DNA of 64,000 nt from Nitrogeniibacter aestuarii (lineage in GTDB: Bacteria > Pseudomonadota > Gammaproteobacteria > Burkholderiales > Rhodocyclaceae): positions 620,001 to 684,000 of the forward strand of contig NZ_CP071321.1 of NCBI RefSeq assembly GCF_017309585.1, written 5' to 3'. The notes under the pieces are model-generated. The model searched no databases. It had not been told where the DNA came from and saw only the letters and a list, made by a program, of their open reading frames with translations. Made by a program: the position numbers and the translations under genes. Below, piece by piece: positions 40,118 through 48,822 of the stretch (positions within the stretch are counted from its first letter, which is position 1; every line of letters begins with the position of its first letter).

Positions 40118-41023
40118 ATGGCGTCGCTGCCGTCCGATTTTGCGGGACAGATCGACGCCTATCTCGACTATCTGGCGAGCCAGCGGCGAGCCAGTGCGCA
40201 CACCTTGACCAACTACCGGCGTGAACTCCGCCGCCTGGTCGAACTCGCCGATCCGGCGGGGCCTGACGACATCACTGCGCCACGCATCCGTGCCATGGCA
40301 GGCCGCCTGCATGCCGGTGGGCTCGCGCCGCGCTCGGTGGCGCGCGCGCTGTCGGCCTGGCGCGGGTTCTTTCGATGGCGGGTGCGATTGCACGGGGCCG
40401 CGATCAACCCGGTCGAGGGCATCCGCCCGCCCAAGGCGCCGCGGCCGCTGCCCAAAAGTCTCGGGCCCGATGCCGTGGGGCAACTGCTCGATGCCAGCCC
40501 CGACGACGAACTCGAGATTCGCGATCGCGCCATGTTCGAGCTGCTGTATTCGTCGGGCATGCGTCTGGCCGAAATGCTGTCGATCGACCTGGATGCCCGA
40601 CTTGATCTGGCCGCCGGCGAAGCGACCGTGACCGGCAAGCGCGGCAAGACGCGGGTCGTACCGATTGGTCGGGCGGCGGTTGATGCCCTTCAGGCCTGGT
40701 TGCCGGTACGCGCGCAACTGGTTCCGGCCCAGGAGCGAGCGCTGTTCGTGACCCGCACCGGGTCGCGCATGTCCCAGGCGGCGGTGCGGGGGCGCCTCAA
40801 CCGGTGGGTGCAGCGCCACGGTCAGGGGGCGCATGTTCATCCGCACATGTTGCGGCACAGTTTCGCCAGTCATGTGCTGCAATCGAGCGGCGATTTGCGC
40901 GCCGTGCAGGAAATGCTCGGTCACGCCTCCATCCAGAGTACGCAGGTCTATACTCACCTGGATTTTCAGCATCTGGCGAAGGTTTATGACAGCGCCCACC
41001 CCCGCGCCAGGAAGGGAAAGTAA
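40118..41023 (+). CDS. xerC: Site-specific tyrosine recombinase XerC
   Basis: A 301-residue recombinase resolving chromosome dimers at dif, working with XerD. The SAM-like N-terminal domain (about 5-90) precedes a catalytic domain with Arg in SSGMRLAEMLSID, Lys in GKRGKTRVV, His-x2-Arg in HMLRHSFASH, His in LGHASIQ and the nucleophile Tyr in TQVYTHLDF. It sits 8 bp after DUF484 as usual. There are no signs of a mobile element; this is the housekeeping copy. Confidence 0.96.
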   Translation: MASLPSDFAGQIDAYLDYLASQRRASAHTLTNYRRELRRLVELADPAGPDDITAPRIRAMAGRLHAGGLAPRSVARALSAWRGFFRWRVRLHGAAINPVEGIRPPKAPRPLPKSLGPDAVGQLLDASPDDELEIRDRAMFELLYSSGMRLAEMLSIDLDARLDLAAGEATVTGKRGKTRVVPIGRAAVDALQAWLPVRAQLVPAQERALFVTRTGSRMSQAAVRGRLNRWVQRHGQGAHVHPHMLRHSFASHVLQSSGDLRAVQEMLGHASIQSTQVYTHLDFQHLAKVYDSAHPRARKGK

Positions 41024-41027
41024 AGCC

Positions 41028-41540
41028 TCAGCGTGTTGGCCTCAGGCGAGGGGCGTGTCGCGACACGGCAGCGAAAAAGCGTTGATAGAACGTCGGGTCT
41101 TCCACGGTCATGGCCCCCACCTTGACGAGTGAGTCCTTGCTGCCCCCCAAGGGAAGCGAGATGGAGCCGAGCCGCGAGATGCTCAGGTCCGCCGAGTCCG
41201 ACTTTTCCTTGAGTGCATATTCTGTCTGAACCGCATTTACGTAGGCGATGGCGCCATCGGGGAGCGATACGCAGATCACGGTGATATCCAGCACGACATG
41301 TTCGTCTTCATCGGGCTGGAACGCCTTGCTGCCCCTGATCTCGTCGGCTGCGGCGGCAACCAGCGAATAGCCCTGTGAAAGCAGGACGCGTCTTGCCGCT
41401 TCGCAGGTGGCAGGGGGCGTGGTTGCGAACCGGGCCTCATAGGGCGAGGCTTCGGCAAAGGTCTCGTTGCGGTACGCCGTTGAACTGCAGGCGGCCAGCA
41501 GTTGTATCAGCGTCAGCGCGACCCAGAACCTCCGGCGCAT
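41028..41540 (-). CDS. DUF2242 family lipoprotein
   Basis: A 170-residue protein with a lipoprotein signal (RRRFWVALTLIQLLAACSS; lipobox LLAAC). DUF2242-like body: CEAARRVLLSQGYSLVAAAA, SKAFQPDEDEHVVLDITVIC and SLGSISLPLGGSKDSL-type segments. Probably outer-membrane or periplasm-facing; function unknown. Start chosen at ATG 41540 with AGAGG upstream, which puts the basic residues directly before the hydrophobic core; an upstream in-frame ATG at 41570 is weaker. Convergent with xerC. Confidence 0.85.
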   Translation of the reverse strand: MRRRFWVALTLIQLLAACSSTAYRNETFAEASPYEARFATTPPATCEAARRVLLSQGYSLVAAAADEIRGSKAFQPDEDEHVVLDITVICVSLPDGAIAYVNAVQTEYALKEKSDSADLSISRLGSISLPLGGSKDSLVKVGAMTVEDPTFYQRFFAAVSRHAPRLRPTR

Positions 41541-41654
41541 CCAGTGACCTCTTCGGCATCGTCGAGTCATCCTGCCCAGCTTACGCCCGGAACAAAGCTG
41601 GCAGCAACGCGGCGCGCGGCGTAAACTCGCGGCTTTTGCGATAAGTCAAAGCCC

Positions 41655-42842
41655 ATGGCGCAGCTCATTCTCAAACCCGGCAAGGACCGCGCCATGGCGC
41701 GCCGTCACCCGTGGATCTACGATTCGGCGGTGGCCCGCCTTGAGGGCCGTGCCCGGCCCGGCGATACAGTGACCGTGCTAAGTGACAGCGGCAAGGTACT
41801 GGGTAAAGCGGCGTGGTCGCCCGAATCGAAGATCCGGGCGCGCATGTGGAGCTTCGACCCCGAGGCCGTCATCGATCATGCCTTCTTCAAGCGCGCCGTG
41901 GCCGCCTCGGTGGCACGTCGGCAGCGTCATCCGGGTCTGGCCGGGCAGGACGGGGTGCGCCTCATCCATGGCGAATCGGACGGACTGCCGGGCGTGGTGG
42001 TCGATCGCTTCGGGGCGGTGGTGGTCATGCAGTTGACCAGTGCCGGTGCAGACAAATGGCGCGATGCCATTGTGAATGCGCTGGTTCAGGCTACGGGCTG
42101 TGAGGCCGTGTATGAGCGCTCCGATTCCGACGTGCGCGGGCGTGAAGGGCTCGAGCCGGTCACCGGCTGTGTTCATGGCGCGTTGCCCGATGCGCTCACC
42201 ATCGTGGAAAACGGCATTCGCATGGAGGTGGATGTGGTCGGCGGTCACAAGACCGGCTTCTATCTCGATCAGCGCGACAACCGCCTGATGACCCGCGAAC
42301 TGGCGAGCGGTCGCAAGGTGCTCAACTGCTTCTGCTATACCGGTGGCTTCAGCCTGCAGGCATTGGCTGGCGGCGCCGCATCGGTGCTGTCCATCGATTC
42401 GTCCGGGCCGGCCCTGAGCACGGCTGAGCGCAACCTGGCGCTCAACCCGTCGCTCGACGCAGGTCGTGCTGCCTGGCAGGAGGCCGATGTGTTCTCGGCG
42501 TTGCGCGAGCTGCGCGACGCAGGCGAGCGCTTCGACATGATCATTCTCGATCCGCCCAAGTTCGCGCCGTCCGCCGCCCATGCCGAGCGTGCCGCCCGGG
42601 CGTACAAGGACATCAATCTGCTGGGTTTCCGGCTGCTCAACCCGGGTGGCTTGCTGATGACGTATTCCTGTTCCGGCGGTATCGGCGTGGAGCTGTTCCA
42701 GAAGATCATCGCGGGGGCGGCCGCCGACGCCGGCGTCGATGGGCGCATCGTGCATCGCCTGTCGGCGGCGGTAGACCATCCGGTGGGCCTCTCGGTCCCG
42801 GAGGGCGAATACCTCAAGGGATTGTGCTGCGAAGTGGCCTAG
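41655..42842 (+). CDS. rlmI: Class I rRNA methyltransferase RlmI (23S rRNA m5C1962)
   Basis: A 395-residue SAM-dependent methyltransferase. The N-terminal PUA domain (about 1-75) has LKPGKDRAMARRHPWIYDSA. The Rossmann domain has KVLNCFCYTGGFSLQALAGG (motif I), DMIILDPPKFAPSAAHAER (motif IV) and MTYSCSGGIGVELF (catalytic Cys). Length and order match RlmI. Stop overlaps by 4 bp the convergent aspartoacylase-like gene. Confidence 0.94.
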   Translation: MAQLILKPGKDRAMARRHPWIYDSAVARLEGRARPGDTVTVLSDSGKVLGKAAWSPESKIRARMWSFDPEAVIDHAFFKRAVAASVARRQRHPGLAGQDGVRLIHGESDGLPGVVVDRFGAVVVMQLTSAGADKWRDAIVNALVQATGCEAVYERSDSDVRGREGLEPVTGCVHGALPDALTIVENGIRMEVDVVGGHKTGFYLDQRDNRLMTRELASGRKVLNCFCYTGGFSLQALAGGAASVLSIDSSGPALSTAERNLALNPSLDAGRAAWQEADVFSALRELRDAGERFDMIILDPPKFAPSAAHAERAARAYKDINLLGFRLLNPGGLLMTYSCSGGIGVELFQKIIAGAAADAGVDGRIVHRLSAAVDHPVGLSVPEGEYLKGLCCEVA

Positions 42843-43945
42843 ACCGCGTCTGCGCTCACCTGACCTGAAGGCGTGACCTCCAGACCGTCATCCTGAACCG
42901 CATAGAACAGGCAGTCCGACTTCGCGATCACCGGATTGGTGGTGATCATGAACAGCTTGAGCGGTCGCTTGGTGCGCAATTCGCCGCTGCTGAGGCTCAC
43001 CAGGTCTTCGAGGACGCAGGTGTGAGCGGTGTTGCGGGCGACGAACAGGTCACGCAGTCCGGCACCGTGTACCCAGCCAAGGTGCGTGCCTGCCGGCGTG
43101 AGACCGAAATTGTGGTGTTCGATGTCCGGGCGCAGGGTCAGTGGCACGTCGCTGACCGGTGCTCGCGCATAGGCCAGTTCGCATGTCTCCGTCAGTTCCA
43201 GACGCACCGGGTTGTACATGATCTCGATCGCGTCGTCGGCAGGGAGTGCGTCCCAGAGCGTGTCGCGGGTGAAATAGTGATCGATGCCGGCCCAGGCGAC
43301 CGTGTGGGCGTTGGCATCGAGGCGTCCCCCACATTCGATGGTGACGGTTGGCACCAGATGCTCGCTGATTTCCATGAGCGAACCCAGGCGCAGGTCGGTG
43401 AGCACCAGTCGTCGGGTGAACAGGGACACCAGAGCAAGATGGCGGGCGTCCGCGTTGATCGACACCGCAAAAGAGGGGCCGCTGCCCGAGGTGTTGTGGA
43501 CGTCGATGACAGCCTCGGGGCGCAACTGCTCGATCAAGGTCAGCATCTGGCCGGCGAGCCGGCCCGGGGCGTCGGTGTCAAACGGCGGGCGAAAACAGCG
43601 GTTCAGGTCCCGGGCGCCGGGCAGGGCGCGATGCGTGAAACCCGGCTCGCGCCGGGCCGCCTCGATCGAGGCGATGAGGCAGACCACATTGGTGGCCGGG
43701 CGCTTGCTTGCGCGCAGCCAGCGGTGCAGGGCGATGAACCCCGATGGTTCGTTACCGTGGAGCAGCGTCACGAGGACGCGCGTCCGAGTGGTGTCGTGGC
43801 CGCCCAGCGTGATGCACAAGGGGTGGTCGAGCTGCGCAAGAAACGACGCGTGATCCTCGCCGAGTGCCTCGGGACGCGGTTCATGGAGATGCTTGAACGT
43901 GGAGAAGTCGGCAGTCGAGCCGAACTGTGCTGCTTGATTAGACAT
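42839..43945 (-). CDS. Succinylglutamate desuccinylase/aspartoacylase family protein (M14-like)
   Basis: A 368-residue zinc hydrolase-like protein. VLVTLLHGNEPSGFIALHRW carries the His and Glu zinc ligands; AVIDVHNTSGSGPSFAVS carries the later His. IEAARREPGFTHRALPGARD and FRPPFD follow the AstE/aspartoacylase pattern. Start ATG 43945 (MSNQAAQF) does not overlap the preceding gene; ATG 43960 is an alternative that overlaps by 10 bp. The upstream neighbour is a GCS2-type ligase, 5 bp away on the same strand, so the pair may make and hydrolyse an N-acyl or peptide-like compound (inference). Confidence 0.85.
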   Translation of the reverse strand: MSNQAAQFGSTADFSTFKHLHEPRPEALGEDHASFLAQLDHPLCITLGGHDTTRTRVLVTLLHGNEPSGFIALHRWLRASKRPATNVVCLIASIEAARREPGFTHRALPGARDLNRCFRPPFDTDAPGRLAGQMLTLIEQLRPEAVIDVHNTSGSGPSFAVSINADARHLALVSLFTRRLVLTDLRLGSLMEISEHLVPTVTIECGGRLDANAHTVAWAGIDHYFTRDTLWDALPADDAIEIMYNPVRLELTETCELAYARAPVSDVPLTLRPDIEHHNFGLTPAGTHLGWVHGAGLRDLFVARNTAHTCVLEDLVSLSSGELRTKRPLKLFMITTNPVIAKSDCLFYAVQDDGLEVTPSGQVSADAV

Positions 43946-43950
43946 GCGGC

Positions 43951-45429
43951 TCAGGTCCATTCGCCCACAGGCGTGTTGCTCACACTGCGATTGTAATAGT
44001 CCTCGAGCATCACCTGCGCCGCATGCGGTGCGCTGCGCCCGTCGATGCGCGCGGCCATGGCCTTGCGCTGCCATTGGGCACCGGTCTGACGGCTGGCGAG
44101 GCGTTGTTCGATCACGCTCAGATAGCGCTCGGCCTCCGAGGCCTCGATGCCGATGCTGTGCAGGCCTTCGCGCGCAATGGGCAGCAACTCGGCAAGCAAC
44201 TCGCTGACCGGGCGTTCCCGGCAGGCGCTTTGCGCGGTGTCGGGCCACACCAGTGAGGCGTCGAGCCCGAACTGGGCGGCGCGATACAGGTTGTATTCCG
44301 CCAGCGTGAACGGCAGGCCGGGCAACAGGCGATTGATCAGCGGGCGCAGCCCCTCGGCCAGGCCGATGTACAGGGCCGCGTTGGCGACCATGTCGATCGG
44401 CGTGGGGCCGGCGGGCAGCACGCGCAGTTCGATGCGCAGGTGGCCGCCATCGGCGTCGTCATACACCGGACGATTCCACAGCCACACCGAGCCCTGGTGC
44501 AGCCGCAGTTCCTCCAGGGCCGGGACCTTGCCCCGGGCCACGGCCACCAACGGGTTTTCTTCGCCGCAGATGGGAAAGAAGGGCGGGTAGAGCAGCACCG
44601 ATTCGGCGAACAGTTCGTGCGCGCCCTGTCGTACCCAGCCGTTACCGAAACCCACACGCGGGCTCTGGTGCCAGTGGTAGCGGTCCTTGATGCGGGTGTC
44701 GATGGATTGCTTGAACAGCGGAATGCGGGTCTCGCACCACAGGTCGTGCCCGAACAGGCCGGGCGAGTTGCCCGCGATGGCCACCACCAGCGGTGTGACC
44801 AGTTGCACCGCATTGAACGTGTCGGCGTAGGCACCGGGGGCGACCCGGTAATGGATCTGGAACGAGGTATTGGCCCCCTCGAGGGTCACGTCGTCCATAT
44901 GCAGATCCAGCGGGGAGCGGCCGTCGATATGGACCTCGAACTGGCTGCCCCGACTGCGTTTGAGGCCGTCCACAAGCACGTGGTAACGCGTGCGGTCGGT
45001 CATCGAGTCGGGGCCGAAGTCGGCCTGGGTCAGCGTGGGCAGAATGCCGATGGTGACGATGCGCGCGTCGAACGTGGCCGCCTGCGCCTGCAGCCAGCAG
45101 AGCCGCGCCAGCATCTCGCGCTCGGTGGCTTCGAACGGTCGCGCAGACAGGCGGTGAGGCGAGAGGTTGTATTCCAGGTTGTAGCGATTGAGTTCGAGCG
45201 TGAGCTGGGGGTCTCCCGCCGCCTCCTGTACCTCCCGATTGACGCAGCGGGGACGACCATCGGCATCGATGAGATACATCTCCAGCTCGGCGCCCAGCGA
45301 CCCCTCGCCGCGGCCGAAATGGGGCCACTCCAGGACCTGCCGCAGGGCAATCAGGTTGTCCTGCAGGCGCTGGGCGAATGCCCGGGTCATCTGTGGCGTG
45401 AAGTCCGCTTCCGCGATGTCGATACCCAT
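43951..45429 (-). CDS. Glutamate-cysteine ligase family 2 (GCS2-like) protein
   Basis: A 492-residue ATP-grasp-like ligase of the carboxylate-amine type. GEGSLGAELEMYLIDADGR near residue 40 (ATP/metal-binding Glu), ELNRYNLEYNLSPHRLSA, SFQIHYRVAPGAYAD and LRIELRVLPAGPTPIDMVA match the GCS2 family. It is larger than GshA-type GCS and lacks the features of gamma-glutamylcysteine synthetase for glutathione. It could couple glutamate or another acid to an amine. Paired with the M14-like gene at 42839-43945. Substrates unknown. Confidence 0.85.
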   Translation of the reverse strand: MGIDIAEADFTPQMTRAFAQRLQDNLIALRQVLEWPHFGRGEGSLGAELEMYLIDADGRPRCVNREVQEAAGDPQLTLELNRYNLEYNLSPHRLSARPFEATEREMLARLCWLQAQAATFDARIVTIGILPTLTQADFGPDSMTDRTRYHVLVDGLKRSRGSQFEVHIDGRSPLDLHMDDVTLEGANTSFQIHYRVAPGAYADTFNAVQLVTPLVVAIAGNSPGLFGHDLWCETRIPLFKQSIDTRIKDRYHWHQSPRVGFGNGWVRQGAHELFAESVLLYPPFFPICGEENPLVAVARGKVPALEELRLHQGSVWLWNRPVYDDADGGHLRIELRVLPAGPTPIDMVANAALYIGLAEGLRPLINRLLPGLPFTLAEYNLYRAAQFGLDASLVWPDTAQSACRERPVSELLAELLPIAREGLHSIGIEASEAERYLSVIEQRLASRQTGAQWQRKAMAARIDGRSAPHAAQVMLEDYYNRSVSNTPVGEWT

Positions 45430-45520
45430 GGTTTGAGCCGCTCCGCAATGCGCTTTCCGACCTCATTGTGCAAACAGGAGGGCGGGGGGCGTCAAGTGCT
45501 TTGTGGCAGCGCTTGTGGTT

Positions 45521-45877
45521 TCAGCGCGCGTTCTGGCTGTGGGTCGGGGGGCGGTAGTCCGGATTCGGGCGCACGTCTGCGCTGATGAATGCGGCCGTGA
45601 ACAGCACGATCGAGGTGCTGACGAACACGAACTGCTGCGTTTGCCAGCGTTTGGCCTTGGCCACCGGAAGGCCGCTGGCCATGTGGCGCATGAAGTTGAT
45701 GCCCGCCACCGCCAGGGCCACCATGGCGGCGCCCAGCAGGCGTGCGGCCGTGCTGCCGAAATGAGTGGCCAGCGACGGGTCGAAGCGGTTGGGCAGATAG
45801 AAATCGCCGCGCATGATCAGCCACGCCCCACCCAGCGCGCTGAGGATGACCACGAACAGCGAGACCGTGCGCATCAT
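45521..45877 (-). CDS. Small membrane protein of unknown function
   Basis: A 118-residue protein with three hydrophobic segments (about 4-23, 45-65 and 80-100). It has NRFDPSLATHFGSTAARLLG, a His in a GST context, and WQTQQFVFVSTSIVLFTAAF; the C-terminal tail is polar. No family recognised. It overlaps the SGNH hydrolase gene by ATGA, so it is co-translated. Confidence 0.72.
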   Translation of the reverse strand: MMRTVSLFVVILSALGGAWLIMRGDFYLPNRFDPSLATHFGSTAARLLGAAMVALAVAGINFMRHMASGLPVAKAKRWQTQQFVFVSTSIVLFTAAFISADVRPNPDYRPPTHSQNAR

Positions 45878-46527
45878 GGCGTGGCGGGCTCTCCGAGCAA
45901 GGCCGCCACGACCGGCACCAGCGCGTCACCCAGCGTTTCGTGGCTGTGGGCGTCCAGATGAACACCGTCGACCGCACTGGCATGGATGATATGACTGGCG
46001 TCGAAGAACGGGCAGTTCAGCTCTTTCGCGACCTTGTCCAGCGCTTTCGGGAAGCCGGTGCATTTGACGTCGCCACCGTTGAATTTCTCGGCCATGGTGC
46101 CGGCCGGCATGCCGATCTGGGGCGGCGCCACCAGTAGGATGGGCGGCACCGGCATGCCCGGTTCGATTGGTGCGGTCCGGATGGCATGGACCAGGGCGGC
46201 ATTGCCCTGTGCTGCATGCCAGGCGGAATGTGGATGCATGGACTGGAAGTCGTTGTTGCCGAGCATGAGAATCACCAGCGCCAGTGGGCTGTTGACCTCG
46301 ATGCGCTGGGCCAGGCCTTCGAGTCCGCTGCGCCCGGGTTTGTACGGGTCATCGAAGACCGTTCGACGGCCGTTGAGGCAGTCTTCGATCACGCGAACGT
46401 CGTCGCCCGCGGCCTTGAGACCGTTCTCGAGACGCCCGGGCCAGCGCACGTCGAACGGGTGGCGCTGGCGAGAGCCCGGGATGATGCCCCAGGACAGCGA
46501 GTCGGAATACACCAGGATCTGCTTCAT
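45874..46527 (-). CDS. SGNH/GDSL-type hydrolase (arylesterase-like)
   Basis: A 217-residue hydrolase. Block I KQILVYSDSLSWGIIPGSR contains the nucleophile Ser in the DSLS motif. Block III has VILMLGNNDFQ, and block V has DGVHLDAHSHETLG with Asp and His. Blocks are ordered normally. Likely an esterase or thioesterase. Start ATG 46527 directly precedes the block; no signal peptide, so cytoplasmic. Confidence 0.9.
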   Translation of the reverse strand: MKQILVYSDSLSWGIIPGSRQRHPFDVRWPGRLENGLKAAGDDVRVIEDCLNGRRTVFDDPYKPGRSGLEGLAQRIEVNSPLALVILMLGNNDFQSMHPHSAWHAAQGNAALVHAIRTAPIEPGMPVPPILLVAPPQIGMPAGTMAEKFNGGDVKCTGFPKALDKVAKELNCPFFDASHIIHASAVDGVHLDAHSHETLGDALVPVVAALLGEPATP

Positions 46528-46607
46528 GAACTTCTCCTTGATTGTTTCAACCGACCCGGGGGCCGCTCGGTACACGCCGGCACCGAGGCGCCGGAATCGA
46601 AAGGGCG

Positions 46608-47240
46608 TCAGTCACCCCCGCAGCCGCCGCCACACCCCCCGTCGCCATCGCCACCACAGCCGGAACAGCCTCCACCGCAGCCGATATGACCGGCGCAGTA
46701 GGCATCGGCGCCTGCTGCGCTGCGGGCCATGCAATCCAGATGGTAGGTGAAGCCGCCGCTGATGCCGAGCGCGCCATCGAGAGCAAACAGGCGAGGCAGG
46801 CGGCTGGGTGCCTGCGGGTTGATGCTTTCGTGCTTGCAGGCCAGACGCCAGCTTCGCTTGATGCCATCCTGAGCCTGGGTCGGGCTGCTCATCGCCTCGG
46901 CCGGGACGTGATGCAGGAAGCGGCCAAGACCGCGCTGGCAGAAATCCCGGTAATTGCGGGTGAACAGGATGAACTCGTGCCAGGCATCGTCGACCGCCTG
47001 CGACGGCATGGCGAGTTCGCGGCGCCCGGCCGTGTGGTTGATCAGGAACCAGTCACGCAAACCCATGAAAACATCCATGCGCTGGGCTGCCGTCAGCTGA
47101 GGTTGTTTCGCCGCCAGACGCTTGTCGAGCAGGCGGACAAAGTCGAATTCGTCAATAAAGCGGCGTCGGGCATGCTTGCGGAACAGGCGCCAAGCGATGC
47201 TGCCGATGATGAGGGCCGCAATGAAAAACAGCGTGTTCAT
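46608..47240 (-). CDS. Gly/Cys-rich C-terminal membrane-anchored protein (DUF1399-like region)
   Basis: A 210-residue protein. It has an N-terminal hydrophobic helix (NTLFFIAALIIGSIAWRLF), then an amphipathic region with LAMPSQAVDDAWHEFILFTR and YRDFCQRGLGRFLHHVP, reminiscent of glycine-rich/DUF1399 domain proteins. A Cys/Gly-rich tail (GHIGCGGGCSGCGG, DGDGGCGGGCGGD) holds six Cys in about 23 residues. The tail could bind metal or be cross-linked. The role is unknown. The gene lies 15 bp upstream of ruvB's stop on the opposite side, in the same direction. Confidence 0.75.
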   Translation of the reverse strand: MNTLFFIAALIIGSIAWRLFRKHARRRFIDEFDFVRLLDKRLAAKQPQLTAAQRMDVFMGLRDWFLINHTAGRRELAMPSQAVDDAWHEFILFTRNYRDFCQRGLGRFLHHVPAEAMSSPTQAQDGIKRSWRLACKHESINPQAPSRLPRLFALDGALGISGGFTYHLDCMARSAAGADAYCAGHIGCGGGCSGCGGDGDGGCGGGCGGD

Positions 47241-47254
47241 CTGGCGGCCCGCGA

Positions 47255-48310
47255 TCAGCCGGCGCCGAACAGATCGCCTCCGCTGCGCGGTGGCGTCAGA
47301 CCGAAATGCTGCCAGATGGCGTGGGTGGCGATGCGTCCGCGCGGCGTGCGCTGCAGATAGCCTTGCTGGATCAGGTAGGGTTCCAGCACGTCTTCGATGG
47401 TGTCGGTCGACTCACCGATGGCCGCCGCGAGGTTGTCCAGGCCCACCGGGCCGCCACCGAATTTCTCCAGCACCGCGCTGAGCAGCTTGCGGTCCATGAG
47501 GTCGAGGCCCAACGCATCGACATCGAGCATGGACAGCGCGGCATCAGCCACCGGGGAGGAGATGTGGCCGTCGGCCTTCACCTCGGCATAGTCGCGTACC
47601 CGGCGCAGCAGCCGGTTGGCGATGCGCGGCGTACCGCGGGATCGACGGGCGATCTCCAGCGCACCGGCATCGTCGATGTCGACACCCAGCAGGCCCGAAG
47701 AGCGGCTGACGATGGTGCCCAGCTCCTGGGGGGTGTAGAACTCCAGGCGGGAGACGATGCCGAAGCGGTCACGCAGCGGGTTGGTGAGCATGCCGGCGCG
47801 GGTGGTGGCGCCCACCAGGGTGAACGGCGGCAGGTCGAGCTTGACCGAGCGCGCGGCGGGACCCTCGCCGATCATGATGTCGATCTGGAAGTCTTCCAGC
47901 GCAGGGTAGAGGATTTCCTCGACCACAGGCGACAGACGATGAATCTCGTCGATGAACAGCACGTCGTGGGGTTCGAGGTTGGTCAGCAAGGCGGCCAGGT
48001 CGCCGGCGCGTTCCAGCACCGGCCCCGAAGTCTGGCGCAGGTTGACCCCCATCTCAGCCGCGACGATGTGGGCCAGGGTGGTCTTGCCCAGTCCGGGCGG
48101 CCCGAACAGCAGCACGTGATCGAGCGCTTCACCCCGCTTGCGCGCCGCGCTGATGAAGATCTCCAGTTGCTCGCGTATCTTCATCTGGCCGATGTAGTCG
48201 TCCAGGCGCTTCGGGCGCAGGGCGCGCTCGATGGCGTCTTCCTGCGTGCTGGCGGCTTGTGGCGCAATCAGGCGCTCGCTGCCGGCCTGGAGTTTGTCGG
48301 TTTCGATCAT
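47255..48310 (-). CDS. ruvB: Holliday junction branch-migration ATPase RuvB
   Basis: A 351-residue AAA+ helicase. KTTLAHIVAAEMG with the GPPGLGKTT P-loop, VLFIDEIHRL (Walker B), VGATTRAGMLTNPLRDRFGI (sensor 1), and a C-terminal winged-helix part with GGGPVGLDNLAAAIGEST. Complete in length. It drives branch migration with RuvA. Its start overlaps the hotdog-fold gene by ATGA. Confidence 0.97.
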   Translation of the reverse strand: MIETDKLQAGSERLIAPQAASTQEDAIERALRPKRLDDYIGQMKIREQLEIFISAARKRGEALDHVLLFGPPGLGKTTLAHIVAAEMGVNLRQTSGPVLERAGDLAALLTNLEPHDVLFIDEIHRLSPVVEEILYPALEDFQIDIMIGEGPAARSVKLDLPPFTLVGATTRAGMLTNPLRDRFGIVSRLEFYTPQELGTIVSRSSGLLGVDIDDAGALEIARRSRGTPRIANRLLRRVRDYAEVKADGHISSPVADAALSMLDVDALGLDLMDRKLLSAVLEKFGGGPVGLDNLAAAIGESTDTIEDVLEPYLIQQGYLQRTPRGRIATHAIWQHFGLTPPRSGGDLFGAG

Positions 48311-48822
48311 TCGGGGAGTTTAACGGATGGAGGCAGCTTGCGGATGTACAAGGTTTTCTCCACGCGAGCGCACACCGTGCCGTCTGCATCCGTGACCTCG
48401 ATGACGTAGACCGGCTCATGTTTCTGACCGTCGTCGGTTGCGGCACGGACGCGCGCCACTTCGTCGTCAGCCAGGGCAAAGTGCGCCCGCACCGTGCCCT
48501 TGGCGGGGTGCAGGAAATCGATGCGGGCGGCGCGATCCCACACCACATAGCCGCGTCCGAGCCGGTGCATCATCATCAGCATGTAGAACGGGTCGGTCAT
48601 CGCGAACAGGGAGCCGCCGAAGTGCGTGCCCACATAGTTCCGGTTCAGCAGCCCCATGCGCAGGCTGACGACGATACGGTCGAAGTCGGGCGAGATCGAT
48701 TCCACCCGGATGCCGGCACCGAAAAACGGCGGCCACAGGTTCATGCCCCAGCGCAGCAGCCTCGGGCTCAGTCGAAGATTGCGCAGGAAGCCCTGTCGCG
48801 GGCGTGGGGTGTCGGCGCCCAT
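48307..48822 (-). CDS. DUF4442 hotdog-fold thioesterase-like protein
   Basis: A 171-residue protein with the hotdog fold of YiiD-C/DUF4442 thioesterases: NYVGTHFGGSLFAMTDPFYM, MMHRLGRGYVVWDRAARID and FLHPAKGTVRAHFALADDEV. Likely a thioesterase acting on acyl-CoA or similar. It is inserted between ruvA and ruvB: overlapping ruvB by ATGA and ruvA by one base (TGATG). The arrangement suggests transcriptional and translational coupling rather than a shared function. Confidence 0.87.
   Translation of the reverse strand: MGADTPRPRQGFLRNLRLSPRLLRWGMNLWPPFFGAGIRVESISPDFDRIVVSLRMGLLNRNYVGTHFGGSLFAMTDPFYMLMMMHRLGRGYVVWDRAARIDFLHPAKGTVRAHFALADDEVARVRAATDDGQKHEPVYVIEVTDADGTVCARVEKTLYIRKLPPSVKLPE

Noticed and set aside
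40118..41023. Tyrosine recombinase as a sign of an integrated element
   Set aside because: Context dapF-DUF484-xerC is the chromosomal housekeeping locus; there is no attachment site or other phage gene.
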